From Gallionellaceae bacterium (lineage in GTDB: Bacteria > Pseudomonadota > Gammaproteobacteria > Burkholderiales > Thiobacillaceae), in assembly GCA_028714875.1 (NCBI GenBank), contig JAQTLN010000008.1, positions 62,001 through 126,000 on the forward strand: 64,000 nt of DNA. The letters are read 5' to 3'. Positions within the stretch are counted from its first letter, which is position 1, and each line of letters begins with the position of its first letter. The translations under genes were made by a program, and so were the position numbers. The notes under the pieces are model-generated. The model was not told where the DNA came from and did not search any database. It was given only the letters and a program-made list of their open reading frames with translations. Below are positions 26,568 to 33,953 of the stretch, one piece after another.

Positions 26568-27730
26568 CAGAGACCTTGGTACAGGCGGCCGGGATTGAAC
26601 AGGTCGTGCGGGTCGAGCGACCGTTTCACCCGCTGGTGCAGCGCCAGCATGGCCGCGGGAAGGGGATGGAACACTTCGCCCGTGCTGTCGTGGCCACGGA
26701 ACAGCGTGGCATGACCACCGAGGACGGCAACCTGGCGGCGGATGGCCTCGGCGGGTTCGTCGGAGACGATCCAGCGCAAGGCGCCGCCCCATTCAGTCAG
26801 TCCCTCTCTCGGCAAGGCCGGCGCGGCGGCGGGCAGAGAAACGCGCCATAGCGGCGCATCGGTGAGGAAGAACGGCAGGGTCTGCTCGCGCGCCTCGGCC
26901 CAGAGGGCGGAGGCATCTCGTTCCCACGCTCCAGCGTGGGAACGCAGTTCTTCTCCACCCATAGCCGCATGCGCGGCCTGGACGCCCTGGGTGCTGCCGG
27001 ACAGGCGCACGTACAGGCGGCCAGCTTCATAAAGGGTGGCGGACAAGGGCAGTGGCCGGCGCCCCCATTCAATCTGCCGGGTCGCGGCGGTGGCCGCATC
27101 CAGCTCAAACACCAGGGTGCGTTCCTCGGCCGGGCGCGGCAGGACTTTGACCGAGACTTCCAGCAACACGCCCAGTGTCCCCAACGCCCCCACCATCAGG
27201 CGCGAGAGGTCGTAACCGGCGACATTCTTCATTACCTGACCACCCAGGCGCAGCACTTCGCCACGACCGTTGAGCAGCTTCACGCCGAGCACGGCATCGC
27301 GCACCGAGCCGCCCCAGGGCCGGCGCGGGCCGGACAGGCCGGTGGCGACCATGCCGCCGAGGGTAGCTTGCCCCCTCCCCCCCCGGGGGAGAGCCGGGGA
27401 GAGGGAAGCCGCGTTATCCATGTGCAAGCGTTGCTCCCTCTCCCCCGGCCCCTCCCCCGGAGGGGGAGGGGAGAAGTGCGGCGGCTCGAACGGCAGCATC
27501 TGGTTGTTCGCCGCCAGCAGTGTCTCGATTTCCGCCAGCGGCGTGCCGGCGCGGGCGGTGAGGACCAGTTCCGAGGGTTCGTAGCGGACGTCGCCGGCAT
27601 GGCCGGAGACATCCAGTGGCTCGCCCAGGCAGGTTCGGCCGTAAAAGGATTTGCTGCCGCCACCCTGGATGCGTAGCGGGGTGCGGTCGGCGATGGCTTG
27701 TTTTATCCGTGCGATCAGTTCGGTTTCCAT
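26567..27730 (-). CDS. glcE: Glycolate oxidase FAD-binding subunit
   Basis: A 387-residue FAD-binding PCMH-type protein. The ATG at 27730 (METELIARIKQAIADRTPLR) is chosen; a TTG three codons earlier is possible. LRIQGGGSKSFYGR and ATLGGMVATGLSGPRRPWGG form the FAD pocket, and the C-terminus HDLFNPGRLYQGL is typical. Two separate palindromic repeats interrupt it in frame: one pair at 27368-27477 (residues about 85-121, Pro/Gly-rich, before the second FAD motif) and a short one at 26919-26944 encoding SHAGAWER (residues about 263-271). Both appear tolerated as loops. It functions with GlcD and GlcF. Confidence 0.93.
   Translation of the reverse strand: METELIARIKQAIADRTPLRIQGGGSKSFYGRTCLGEPLDVSGHAGDVRYEPSELVLTARAGTPLAEIETLLAANNQMLPFEPPHFSPPPPGEGPGEREQRLHMDNAASLSPALPRGGRGQATLGGMVATGLSGPRRPWGGSVRDAVLGVKLLNGRGEVLRLGGQVMKNVAGYDLSRLMVGALGTLGVLLEVSVKVLPRPAEERTLVFELDAATAATRQIEWGRRPLPLSATLYEAGRLYVRLSGSTQGVQAAHAAMGGEELRSHAGAWERDASALWAEAREQTLPFFLTDAPLWRVSLPAAAPALPREGLTEWGGALRWIVSDEPAEAIRRQVAVLGGHATLFRGHDSTGEVFHPLPAAMLALHQRVKRSLDPHDLFNPGRLYQGL
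26919..26944. repeat. Short perfect palindrome (family G, SHAGAWER) inside glcE
   Basis: CGTTCCCACGCT and AGCGTGGGAACG, 12 bp arms around two bases. Read in frame it gives SHAGAWER. Confidence 0.9.
27368..27477. repeat. Inverted pair of family B repeats inside glcE
   Basis: Copy one near 27370-27407 and an inverted copy at 27435-27476 with unit CCCTCTCCCCCGGCCCCTCC. In frame with glcE. Confidence 0.9.
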
Positions 27731-27735
27731 GCGCT

Positions 27736-29187
27736 TCAAAACCTCGGCAATTCCGGGAACGGCAACGCGCCGCTCTGGACATGCATCCGCCCCATCTCGG
27801 CGCAGCGGTGCAGGGTGGGGACGGCCTTGCCGGGGTTGAGCAGGCCTGCCGGGTCGAAGGCGGCCTTGATGGCGTGGAACTGGGCGAGTTCGGCGGCGGT
27901 GAACTGGCTACAGGCCGCATCCAGCTTCTCGACGCCGATGCCGTGCTCGCCGGTGACCGTGCCGCCCACTTCCACGCACAGGCGGAGGATGTCGGTGCCG
28001 AAGTCCTCGGCCTTTTCCATTTCACCCGGCTGGTTGGCGTCGAACAGGATCAGCGGGTGCAGGTTGCCGTCGCCGGCGTGGAACACATTGGCCACGCGCA
28101 GGCCGTAATGTTCCGAGAGTTCGCCGATGCGCTTCAACACCCGCGCCAGGTGTTGCCGTGGGATGGTGCCGTCCATGCAGTAATAATCGGGGCTGATGCG
28201 GCCGACCGCCGGGAAGGCGCCCTTGCGCCCGGCCCAGAACTTCATGCGCTGAGCCTCGTCCTCGGCGGTGCGGACTTCCGTCGCGCCGGTGGCGAACAGC
28301 ACCTCGCGCACCGCCATGATCTGTTCCGACACCTCGGCGTTGGCGCCGTCGAGTTCACACAGCAGGATGGCGGCGGCGTCCACCGGGTAACCGGCGTGGA
28401 CGAAATCCTCGGCGGCGCGGATCGACAGGTTGTCCATCATCTCCAGCCCGGCGGGCAGGATGCCGGCGCCGATGATCGCGGCCACCGCCGCCCCCGCCGT
28501 TTCCACCGAGGCGAACGCCGCCAGCACCACCTGGGCGCGTTCCGGCTTCACCAGCAGTTTTACGGTGACTTCCACCACCACGCCCAACAGCCCTTCCGAG
28601 CCGGTCATCAAGGCGAGCAGATCGTAGCCGGGGCTATCGAGCGCGGGCAGACCAATATCGAGCAACTCGCCGTCCATCGTCAGCACCTTGAGCGCCAGCA
28701 GGTTGTGGACGGTGAGGCCGTATTTCAGGCAATGCACGCCGCCGGAGTTCTCGGCGACGTTGCCGCCGATGGAACAGGCGATCTGCGAGGAAGGGTCGGG
28801 TGCGTAATACAAGCCGTAAGCGGCCGCCGCCTCGGAGATAGCGAGGTTGCGGACACCGGGCTGCACCCGTGCGAGACGGTTGTCGGCGTCGATGCCGAGA
28901 ATGCGGTTGAAGCGCGCCAGCGACAGCACCACGCCATCGGCCAGCGGCAGGGCGCCGCCGGACAGGCCGGTACCGGCGCCGCGCGCCACCACCGGGACGT
29001 TGTGTTCACGGCAGATGCGCAGTACCGCTTGCGCCTGTTCCAGCGTTTCCGGCAGGCACACCGCCAGCGGCACCTGGCGATAGGCGGAAAGACCGTCGCA
29101 CTCGTAAGGGCGCAAGGCTTCGGCCTCGATCAGCAACGATTGGGGCGGCAGGGTGGCGCGTAGGGCCGTAATAAATGGTGGGGTCAT
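27736..29187 (-). CDS. glcD: Glycolate oxidase catalytic subunit, FAD-linked
   Basis: A 483-residue FAD-linked oxidase. VVARGAGTGLSGGALPLADG is the PP-loop of the FAD_binding_4 domain, with IGGNVAENSGGVHCLKYGLT, and the C-terminal domain ends VTGEHGIGVEKLD...LNPGKAVPTLHRC. It oxidises glycolate (or D-lactate) to glyoxylate; glcD-glcE-glcF order supports glycolate. In an autotroph this would salvage phosphoglycolate made by RuBisCO oxygenation, an inference since no RuBisCO gene is in the window. It begins 103 bp after the acid-sugar kinase gene, the gap being mostly a palindromic repeat. No insertion is seen in this subunit, unlike its two partners. Confidence 0.96.
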   Translation of the reverse strand: MTPPFITALRATLPPQSLLIEAEALRPYECDGLSAYRQVPLAVCLPETLEQAQAVLRICREHNVPVVARGAGTGLSGGALPLADGVVLSLARFNRILGIDADNRLARVQPGVRNLAISEAAAAYGLYYAPDPSSQIACSIGGNVAENSGGVHCLKYGLTVHNLLALKVLTMDGELLDIGLPALDSPGYDLLALMTGSEGLLGVVVEVTVKLLVKPERAQVVLAAFASVETAGAAVAAIIGAGILPAGLEMMDNLSIRAAEDFVHAGYPVDAAAILLCELDGANAEVSEQIMAVREVLFATGATEVRTAEDEAQRMKFWAGRKGAFPAVGRISPDYYCMDGTIPRQHLARVLKRIGELSEHYGLRVANVFHAGDGNLHPLILFDANQPGEMEKAEDFGTDILRLCVEVGGTVTGEHGIGVEKLDAACSQFTAAELAQFHAIKAAFDPAGLLNPGKAVPTLHRCAEMGRMHVQSGALPFPELPRF

Positions 29188-29190
29188 GGC

Positions 29191-29263
29191 CGTAGGGTGT
29201 GGTGAGGTACGAACCGCACCAATCGTGACCGATGCGGTTCGCTGCGCTCACCACATCCTACAA
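29191..29263. repeat. Palindromic intergenic repeat (family F)
   Basis: GTAGGGTGTGGTGAGG at the left and GCTCACCACATCCTAC at the right are near-inverse copies, with inner arms GAACCGCA and TGCGGTTC. The whole can fold into one long imperfect hairpin between glcD and the kinase gene. No gene is present in the gap. Confidence 0.75.
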
Positions 29264-29290
29264 GTTTCGGCTTGGCTCTCATGTCGCCGA

Positions 29291-30604
29291 TTATGCCGAA
29301 AGCCTGCGCACCGCCGTCGCCATGGCTTCATCGTCGCCGACGTTGCCGGGGAAGATCACCACCGGCAGGTCGGGAAAGCGCGGGTGGTCGGCGGGGCAGC
29401 GCACCACCGAGCAGCCGGGCAGGATCTGCCCGAGCACGCTGGCGGCCCTCAATGCGAGGCCATCGGAAAGCACATCGTTGGAGGTGATGCCGCCCTTGCT
29501 GATGAGAAAGCCCAGGGTAATCGGCAGGCCGCGCACTACATCCATGAGGAAGGCGGAGACCGACTCGCCGAAGGCCAGGCGGGTGGCTTGGTCGGGAAAC
29601 TGGCGTTCGCCCCGGCTGGTGTAGATCACCGAAGTCGCGCCCGCCGCGTGCGCCAGGGCCGCCTGCTCAAGGACGCTTTTCAGCAGATCGACGCATTCGC
29701 CCGCGATGCGGTCCACCTCGACCTCGATGGCGCGCACGCCGGGTTCCAGCAGCAGCTTTTCCAGTTGCGCCGTGGTTTTCTTCACATGCGAACCGACGAT
29801 CACCGCGCCCGCGCATTTGCCAACCCCGTTGTTACGCACGTAGGCGTGCATCGCCTCGGCTGCCACCGGCTGCGGTGGCAGTTTTGCCAGGGCGGTCAAC
29901 AGGCTGGCGGCGGAGCGGAACAGAAAGCGCTTGCCCCGTGCCGCCGCCGCTTGCAGTTGATCGGCGAAATGGTTCAGGTCAGCCTGGGTTTCCGCATCCA
30001 CCGCGCAACAACTATTTCCCTGCAGGGCCATCAATCGCGCGGAAACATCGCCGCGCACGTCGTCGAGCAGGAAACGTTCGACCTCGCCCGCCTTGATGCG
30101 GCCGGCGGTTTTTTCCTCGACGTAATCGGGCAGGTAGCTGTGGCGGTAGCCGAACACCGAATCGCGCGCGAACTCGGTATCAGCCACCGGCGTCGGCGCG
30201 CCGTTGACGACCAGGTAATGAATGCTGTCGCGGGTGAAACGGCCGCCCTCGAAGAAGGCGGGGGTGAGGAAGTGGGCATCAAACGGGCCGAGTTCTTCCG
30301 CCATCACATCGGTTTCCACCGGGTAATGCCCGCGCAGGGTGGAATCGGAACGGCTGACGAAGATCGGGTTGAGGTTGATGCCGTCGAGCGCCAGTTTCAG
30401 GTTATGGCAGACCTCGCGCGTCACGGCGGCGGCACGCGCCGCATCCATGCCGCGCGTGTTGGTCAGGACGAAGAACAGCGGTGACGCATCGAGCAGCGCT
30501 TCACGCAAGGTGGATACATCCCAGCGCGTCAACAGCTTGCAGGAATGCACCGTCTGCGAACCGGTGGGGTCGTCGTCGAGAACGATTATTTTGGTGGAGG
30601 TCAT
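29291..30604 (-). CDS. Four-carbon acid-sugar kinase family protein (DUF1537/OtnK-like)
   Basis: A 437-residue kinase. The N-terminal substrate domain starts KIIVLDDDPTGSQTVHSC, the family signature, with SRSDSTLRGHYPVETDV. The C-terminal nucleotide-binding domain has LISKGGITSNDVL and FPGNVGDDEAM. Characterised members phosphorylate D-threonate, D-erythronate or 3-oxo-tetronate at O4. The usual partner dehydrogenase, aldolase or PdxA2 genes are absent here; instead it lies between the transketolase/phosphoketolase-like gene and glcD. The substrate is therefore uncertain, a C4 (or possibly C3) hydroxy acid linked to glycolate metabolism. Confidence 0.9.
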   Translation of the reverse strand: MTSTKIIVLDDDPTGSQTVHSCKLLTRWDVSTLREALLDASPLFFVLTNTRGMDAARAAAVTREVCHNLKLALDGINLNPIFVSRSDSTLRGHYPVETDVMAEELGPFDAHFLTPAFFEGGRFTRDSIHYLVVNGAPTPVADTEFARDSVFGYRHSYLPDYVEEKTAGRIKAGEVERFLLDDVRGDVSARLMALQGNSCCAVDAETQADLNHFADQLQAAAARGKRFLFRSAASLLTALAKLPPQPVAAEAMHAYVRNNGVGKCAGAVIVGSHVKKTTAQLEKLLLEPGVRAIEVEVDRIAGECVDLLKSVLEQAALAHAAGATSVIYTSRGERQFPDQATRLAFGESVSAFLMDVVRGLPITLGFLISKGGITSNDVLSDGLALRAASVLGQILPGCSVVRCPADHPRFPDLPVVIFPGNVGDDEAMATAVRRLSA

Positions 30605-30631
30605 GGCATCTTCAGGTTGATGTACTCGGAT

Positions 30632-30734
30632 GCTCCCCCCTTTCTCAAAGGGGGGCTGGGGGGGGATTTATACAAGCGCCGTGCATGGGGCCGTCGTGCA
30701 AATCCCCCCTAGCCCCCCTTTGGAAAAGGGGGGG
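30632..30734. repeat. Inverted pair of family A repeats
   Basis: Two facing copies of the unit with stem CCCCCCTTT...AAAGGGGGG followed by CTGGGGGGGATTT. The first copy starts near 30633 and the second, inverted, ends near 30733, with about 30 unrelated bases between them. The 150 bp gap between the kinase and transketolase-like genes holds nothing else. Confidence 0.85.
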
Positions 30735-30754
30735 ATTGGCATTCGGTTATGACT

Positions 30755-32968
30755 TCAACCCAACAAAGCCGTTGCCCGTGCCGCCATCGCTTCTCCGGTC
30801 AAGCCGTTGAAGGCCATGATCTCGCCGGGGCTGGCGGTGGTTTCGCCGCGTTTCCAGGCCATCACGTCGCGTTTGACTGCGCGGGTGCGCAGCATGATCG
30901 GCTCCAGCGGGCCGGAGGGGCCGCCGGAGACGCCGATCAGGACATCGCCGTCGAACAGGGCGTTGAACTGGGCGTCTTCCATGAAGGCGTTGTCCGGCTC
31001 GGACACCGTGCCCCAGGCCACATCGGTGGGCCGATACAGGCGGCGCGGGTTGGCGGCGCTGACGACGCGAACCTTGTGGCCGGCGGCTTCCAGTTTGTCC
31101 CTGGCCTCGAACACCGGCAGCAGAACCATGTCGCCGGTGACGGCGAACACCACGGTCTTGTCGCCGCGCTTGCTTTCATACAGGGTCACCGCGCCGCGCT
31201 CGATGCCTTCCCGCGCCTGCTCCAGCGTGGTGTAGACCGGCAGCGGCGACTTCGAGGCGATGATGGCGATGCCCTTGTTGTAAGTGCCCAGCGCCCAGTC
31301 GTAGGCGACCTGGATCTGGTTGGCGTCGCACGGGAACAGCGGGTAGACGTTGCCGTTGCGCATCTGCGCGGCGAAGTAGTTCTCGATCTCCGGGCGCTGG
31401 TGGGTCCAGCCGTTGCGGCCTTGTTCCAGCGCGCCGGCGGTGAACATGCAGATGTAGGAGGGGGTCTTGCGACGCAACTCGGCCATCGCCTGCGCCACGG
31501 TCTGCACGATGGGCCAGCCGTTGATGGCGAAGCTCTCGTAGGACAGCCAGATCGAGCGCGAGCCGAACAGCGCCAGGGCGGCGGTGAGGCCGGCACAGGC
31601 GTCCTCGTTCAGCGGTTCGTACACCTGGCCGGTGGGGCCCTGGTGATAAAGCCCGTCTTCCACCGGGTGGCGAATCTTGAGGGCGACGTTGATGTTGGCC
31701 ATCGCGCTGGCTTCGTTGCCGTCGGCGTTACTGACCACGAAACGCGGGTCGGCCTGGCCGACAGCGGCCACCAGGGCGCCGAAAGCGGTGGCGGGCACCT
31801 GTTTCTCGCCCGGCTGGAAAGCCTGGATCGGCAGTTTCGGCAGGGGCACGATGTCCAGCACCTGTTCGGTCACGGCGGTCTTGGCGGCGGGGCCGCCACC
31901 GGCGCGGGTGAAGTTGTCGCGCACGATCCGCCAGGCGTCGGGAGACAGCGCGCGGCGTTGCAGGCCGCTGACGATGTGTTCAGCGTCCAGGGTGTCGGCC
32001 GGGTACAGGTTGTGCGCCTTGGCGCCCAGCTTGTGCACGCCCGCGCCCTTCAACTGCTTGAGGATCATCACGGTGCGACGCCCGCCCAGCGCGCTCTTGG
32101 CGGCGGAATCGGCGGCGGCAAGCACGGCGGCGGCGAAGGCCTGGCGGCGGTCGAAGGCGAACTGGCTGCTGTCCACATAGGCGCCGGCCTGGTCCTTGTC
32201 ATCGAAGTTCTTGGCGTCGACCAGGAACACGTTTTCGAAACCGTGGCCCTTCCAGTACGCCGTCATTTCGGCATTGCTCCAGGTGGTGCACATGGAGTGG
32301 TGTTCCTGGCTGTAACCGTTCCAGATCAGCACCGGCAGGTAATTGGTCACCTCGGGGTAGGCGGTGTTGAAGTGCATCATGGAATTCAGCACATAGGGCT
32401 CGCCCATGCCGCCGTCGCCGATGGTCACCGGGAAAAGTGTGCCGGGATGCAGCATGGCGCCGGCCATGGCGAAATGCTGGCCCTGGCCGAGCGGGCCGGC
32501 GGGGGCCAGCAGACCGGGGATGGCGCCGGAGAGGTGGCCCAGTAGGCCATGCTTCTCGCGGAAGCGGTCGCGCATCTCCTGGACGGTGCGGATGCCCATT
32601 TCTTCCAGGGAACGGTCGAGGAACATGGCGGAATAGAAGCCGGGCGCGTGGTGGCCCACTTCGGTGACGATGTTGGTGTGGCCCAGCATCACCAGAGCGG
32701 CATAAGCCTCGGCGCTGGAGGCGAAACCGCCGGGGTGGCCGGAAGCCTTGGCGGCGCAGATTTGCAGGGTCAGGTAACGCAGTGCGTCGGCGGCCAGCAG
32801 CGTCTGGTAGGCGGCGGAGGCCGAGTTGGCGCTGCTGATGGCCTTGCTGCCCTCGGCGATGGCCGGCGTCGCGGCATGCTCGGCAAAGCCCGGCCAGGAC
32901 GGCGCGTAATACTGGATGCCCTCGCAGAAGTCAGGAGCAAGTGAGGCGGGCTGGGTGGTGGCATTCAT
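30755..32968 (-). CDS. Transketolase/phosphoketolase-like thiamine-diphosphate enzyme
   Basis: A 737-residue protein of the transketolase superfamily. The N-terminal half is transketolase-like: AKASGHPGGFASSAEAYAAL, PAGPLGQGQHFAMAGAM and the ThDP motif IGDGGMGEPYVLNSM ending in LPVLIWNGYSQ. The C-terminal half reads more like phosphoketolase: EPLNEDACAGLTAALALFG, WLSYESFAINGWPIVQ, NGWTHQRPEIENYF, LFPCDANQIQVAYDWAL and SKSPLPVYTTLEQAREG. Length is between transketolase (about 660) and phosphoketolase (about 790). It probably cleaves or transfers a ketol unit; whether it makes acetyl phosphate cannot be told. GGAG precedes the ATG. It is divergent from an IclR regulator and heads a set with the acid-sugar kinase and glcDEF. 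Confidence 0.88.
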   Translation of the reverse strand: MNATTQPASLAPDFCEGIQYYAPSWPGFAEHAATPAIAEGSKAISSANSASAAYQTLLAADALRYLTLQICAAKASGHPGGFASSAEAYAALVMLGHTNIVTEVGHHAPGFYSAMFLDRSLEEMGIRTVQEMRDRFREKHGLLGHLSGAIPGLLAPAGPLGQGQHFAMAGAMLHPGTLFPVTIGDGGMGEPYVLNSMMHFNTAYPEVTNYLPVLIWNGYSQEHHSMCTTWSNAEMTAYWKGHGFENVFLVDAKNFDDKDQAGAYVDSSQFAFDRRQAFAAAVLAAADSAAKSALGGRRTVMILKQLKGAGVHKLGAKAHNLYPADTLDAEHIVSGLQRRALSPDAWRIVRDNFTRAGGGPAAKTAVTEQVLDIVPLPKLPIQAFQPGEKQVPATAFGALVAAVGQADPRFVVSNADGNEASAMANINVALKIRHPVEDGLYHQGPTGQVYEPLNEDACAGLTAALALFGSRSIWLSYESFAINGWPIVQTVAQAMAELRRKTPSYICMFTAGALEQGRNGWTHQRPEIENYFAAQMRNGNVYPLFPCDANQIQVAYDWALGTYNKGIAIIASKSPLPVYTTLEQAREGIERGAVTLYESKRGDKTVVFAVTGDMVLLPVFEARDKLEAAGHKVRVVSAANPRRLYRPTDVAWGTVSEPDNAFMEDAQFNALFDGDVLIGVSGGPSGPLEPIMLRTRAVKRDVMAWKRGETTASPGEIMAFNGLTGEAMAARATALLG

Positions 32969-33024
32969 GACGGACTCCAGGGGTGTCGATTGCGATGGGG
33001 AATACTCTACCTAAACAATCAACT

Positions 33025-33054
33025 TTTCACAATGCAGATTACGTTTCATAATGC
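33025..33054 (+). promoter_or_regulatory. Candidate IclR operator (two direct repeats)
   Basis: TTTCACAATGC (33025-33035) and TTTCATAATGC (33044-33054) are direct repeats starting 19 bp apart in the divergent intergenic region. The first overlaps a possible -35 (TTGTGA, 17 bp from TAGAGT) for the transketolase-like gene on the minus strand. The second overlaps the first possible start codon of the regulator, as expected for autoregulation. Confidence 0.5.
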
Positions 33055-33818
33055 GAAACATGAACGAAGACAAAACCTCCTCCATCCAGGTCATCGACCG
33101 CATGTCCGCCCTGCTCGACGCGCTCGCCGCGCGGGAAAATGGCGCCTCTCTGAAATATCTCGGCGCGGAGACTGGCCTGCACCCGTCCACAGCCTTCCGC
33201 ATCCTTGCCTCGCTGAGTCAGCATGGCTTTGTCGCCCGCGACGAGGCGGGCCTCTATCTGCTCGGCCCGCACCTCCTGCAACTGGCGGCGAAAGTGCGAG
33301 TGGGCCTGGACGTGCGCGCGGTGGCGCGGCCGGAAATGGAATGGCTACGCGATCAGATCGGCGAGACGGTGAACCTCACCGTGCGCCAGGGCGACGAAGT
33401 GGTCTACATCGAGCGGGTCACCTCCAACCGCATGATGCGGGTGGAGCAGGTGATCGGCAGCCGCGCGCCGCTGCACGTCACCGCCGTCGGCAAGCTGATG
33501 CTGGGCGAGGTGGGCGCGGCCGCCACCCGCGACTACGCCAAACGCACCCGCCTGCCCGCCTACACGGTGAACACCCGCCAGGAAATCAAGACGCTGCTGG
33601 AGGACATCGGCGTCAGTACCGCGCGCGGCTATGCCCTTGATGACGAGGAGGCGGAACTGGGCGTCGGCTGCATCGGCGCACTGGTGCGCGACGCCAGCGG
33701 CGCGGCGGTGGCCGGCCTGTCGGTTTCAGCGCCGATGGAGCGGCGCAAGATGGATTGGGTGCCGCTGGTACAGGAAGCCGCGCGTCGCGTCTCGGCCAAA
33801 CTGGGCTATGCGGGGTGA
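33051..33818 (+). CDS. IclR family transcriptional regulator
   Basis: A 255-residue regulator. N-terminal winged helix (SIQVIDRMSALLDALAAREN, HPSTAFRILASLSQHGF) and C-terminal effector-binding IclR domain (GETVNLTVRQGDEVVYIERV, APLHVTAVGKLML, RGYALDDEEAELGVGCIGA). The start may be the ATG at 33051 or the one at 33060; neither has a clear Shine-Dalgarno. It is divergent from the transketolase-like gene, so it most likely controls that gene and the kinase-glcDEF set in response to a small acid. The effector is unknown. Confidence 0.95.
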   Translation: MRNMNEDKTSSIQVIDRMSALLDALAARENGASLKYLGAETGLHPSTAFRILASLSQHGFVARDEAGLYLLGPHLLQLAAKVRVGLDVRAVARPEMEWLRDQIGETVNLTVRQGDEVVYIERVTSNRMMRVEQVIGSRAPLHVTAVGKLMLGEVGAAATRDYAKRTRLPAYTVNTRQEIKTLLEDIGVSTARGYALDDEEAELGVGCIGALVRDASGAAVAGLSVSAPMERRKMDWVPLVQEAARRVSAKLGYAG

Positions 33819-33847
33819 TACCGGATTGGCCGCCGGCCGTGGCCGGC

Positions 33848-33920
33848 ATGTAGCGCCGGCGTCTCGCCGGCTTCGTGGGCCTGATCAGAAGAACGAGCCG
33901 GCGAGACGCCAGCGCTACAT
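33848..33920. repeat. Palindromic repeat (family C) between convergent genes
   Basis: ATGTAGCGCCGGCGTCTCGC begins the left arm (33848-33872) and its near-perfect complement ends at 33920 in GCGCTACAT. The 25 bp arms are separated by 23 bases. It fills most of the gap between the IclR and chemoreceptor gene ends and could terminate both transcripts. Confidence 0.88.
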
Positions 33921-33953
33921 GAAGGGGCCGCCGCTACATGCCGTGGCCGCGGA

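Noticed and set aside
30749-32545. A 598-codon plus-strand open frame over the transketolase-like gene
   Set aside because: Antisense shadow: no domain motif, while the minus strand has clear ThDP-enzyme signatures.
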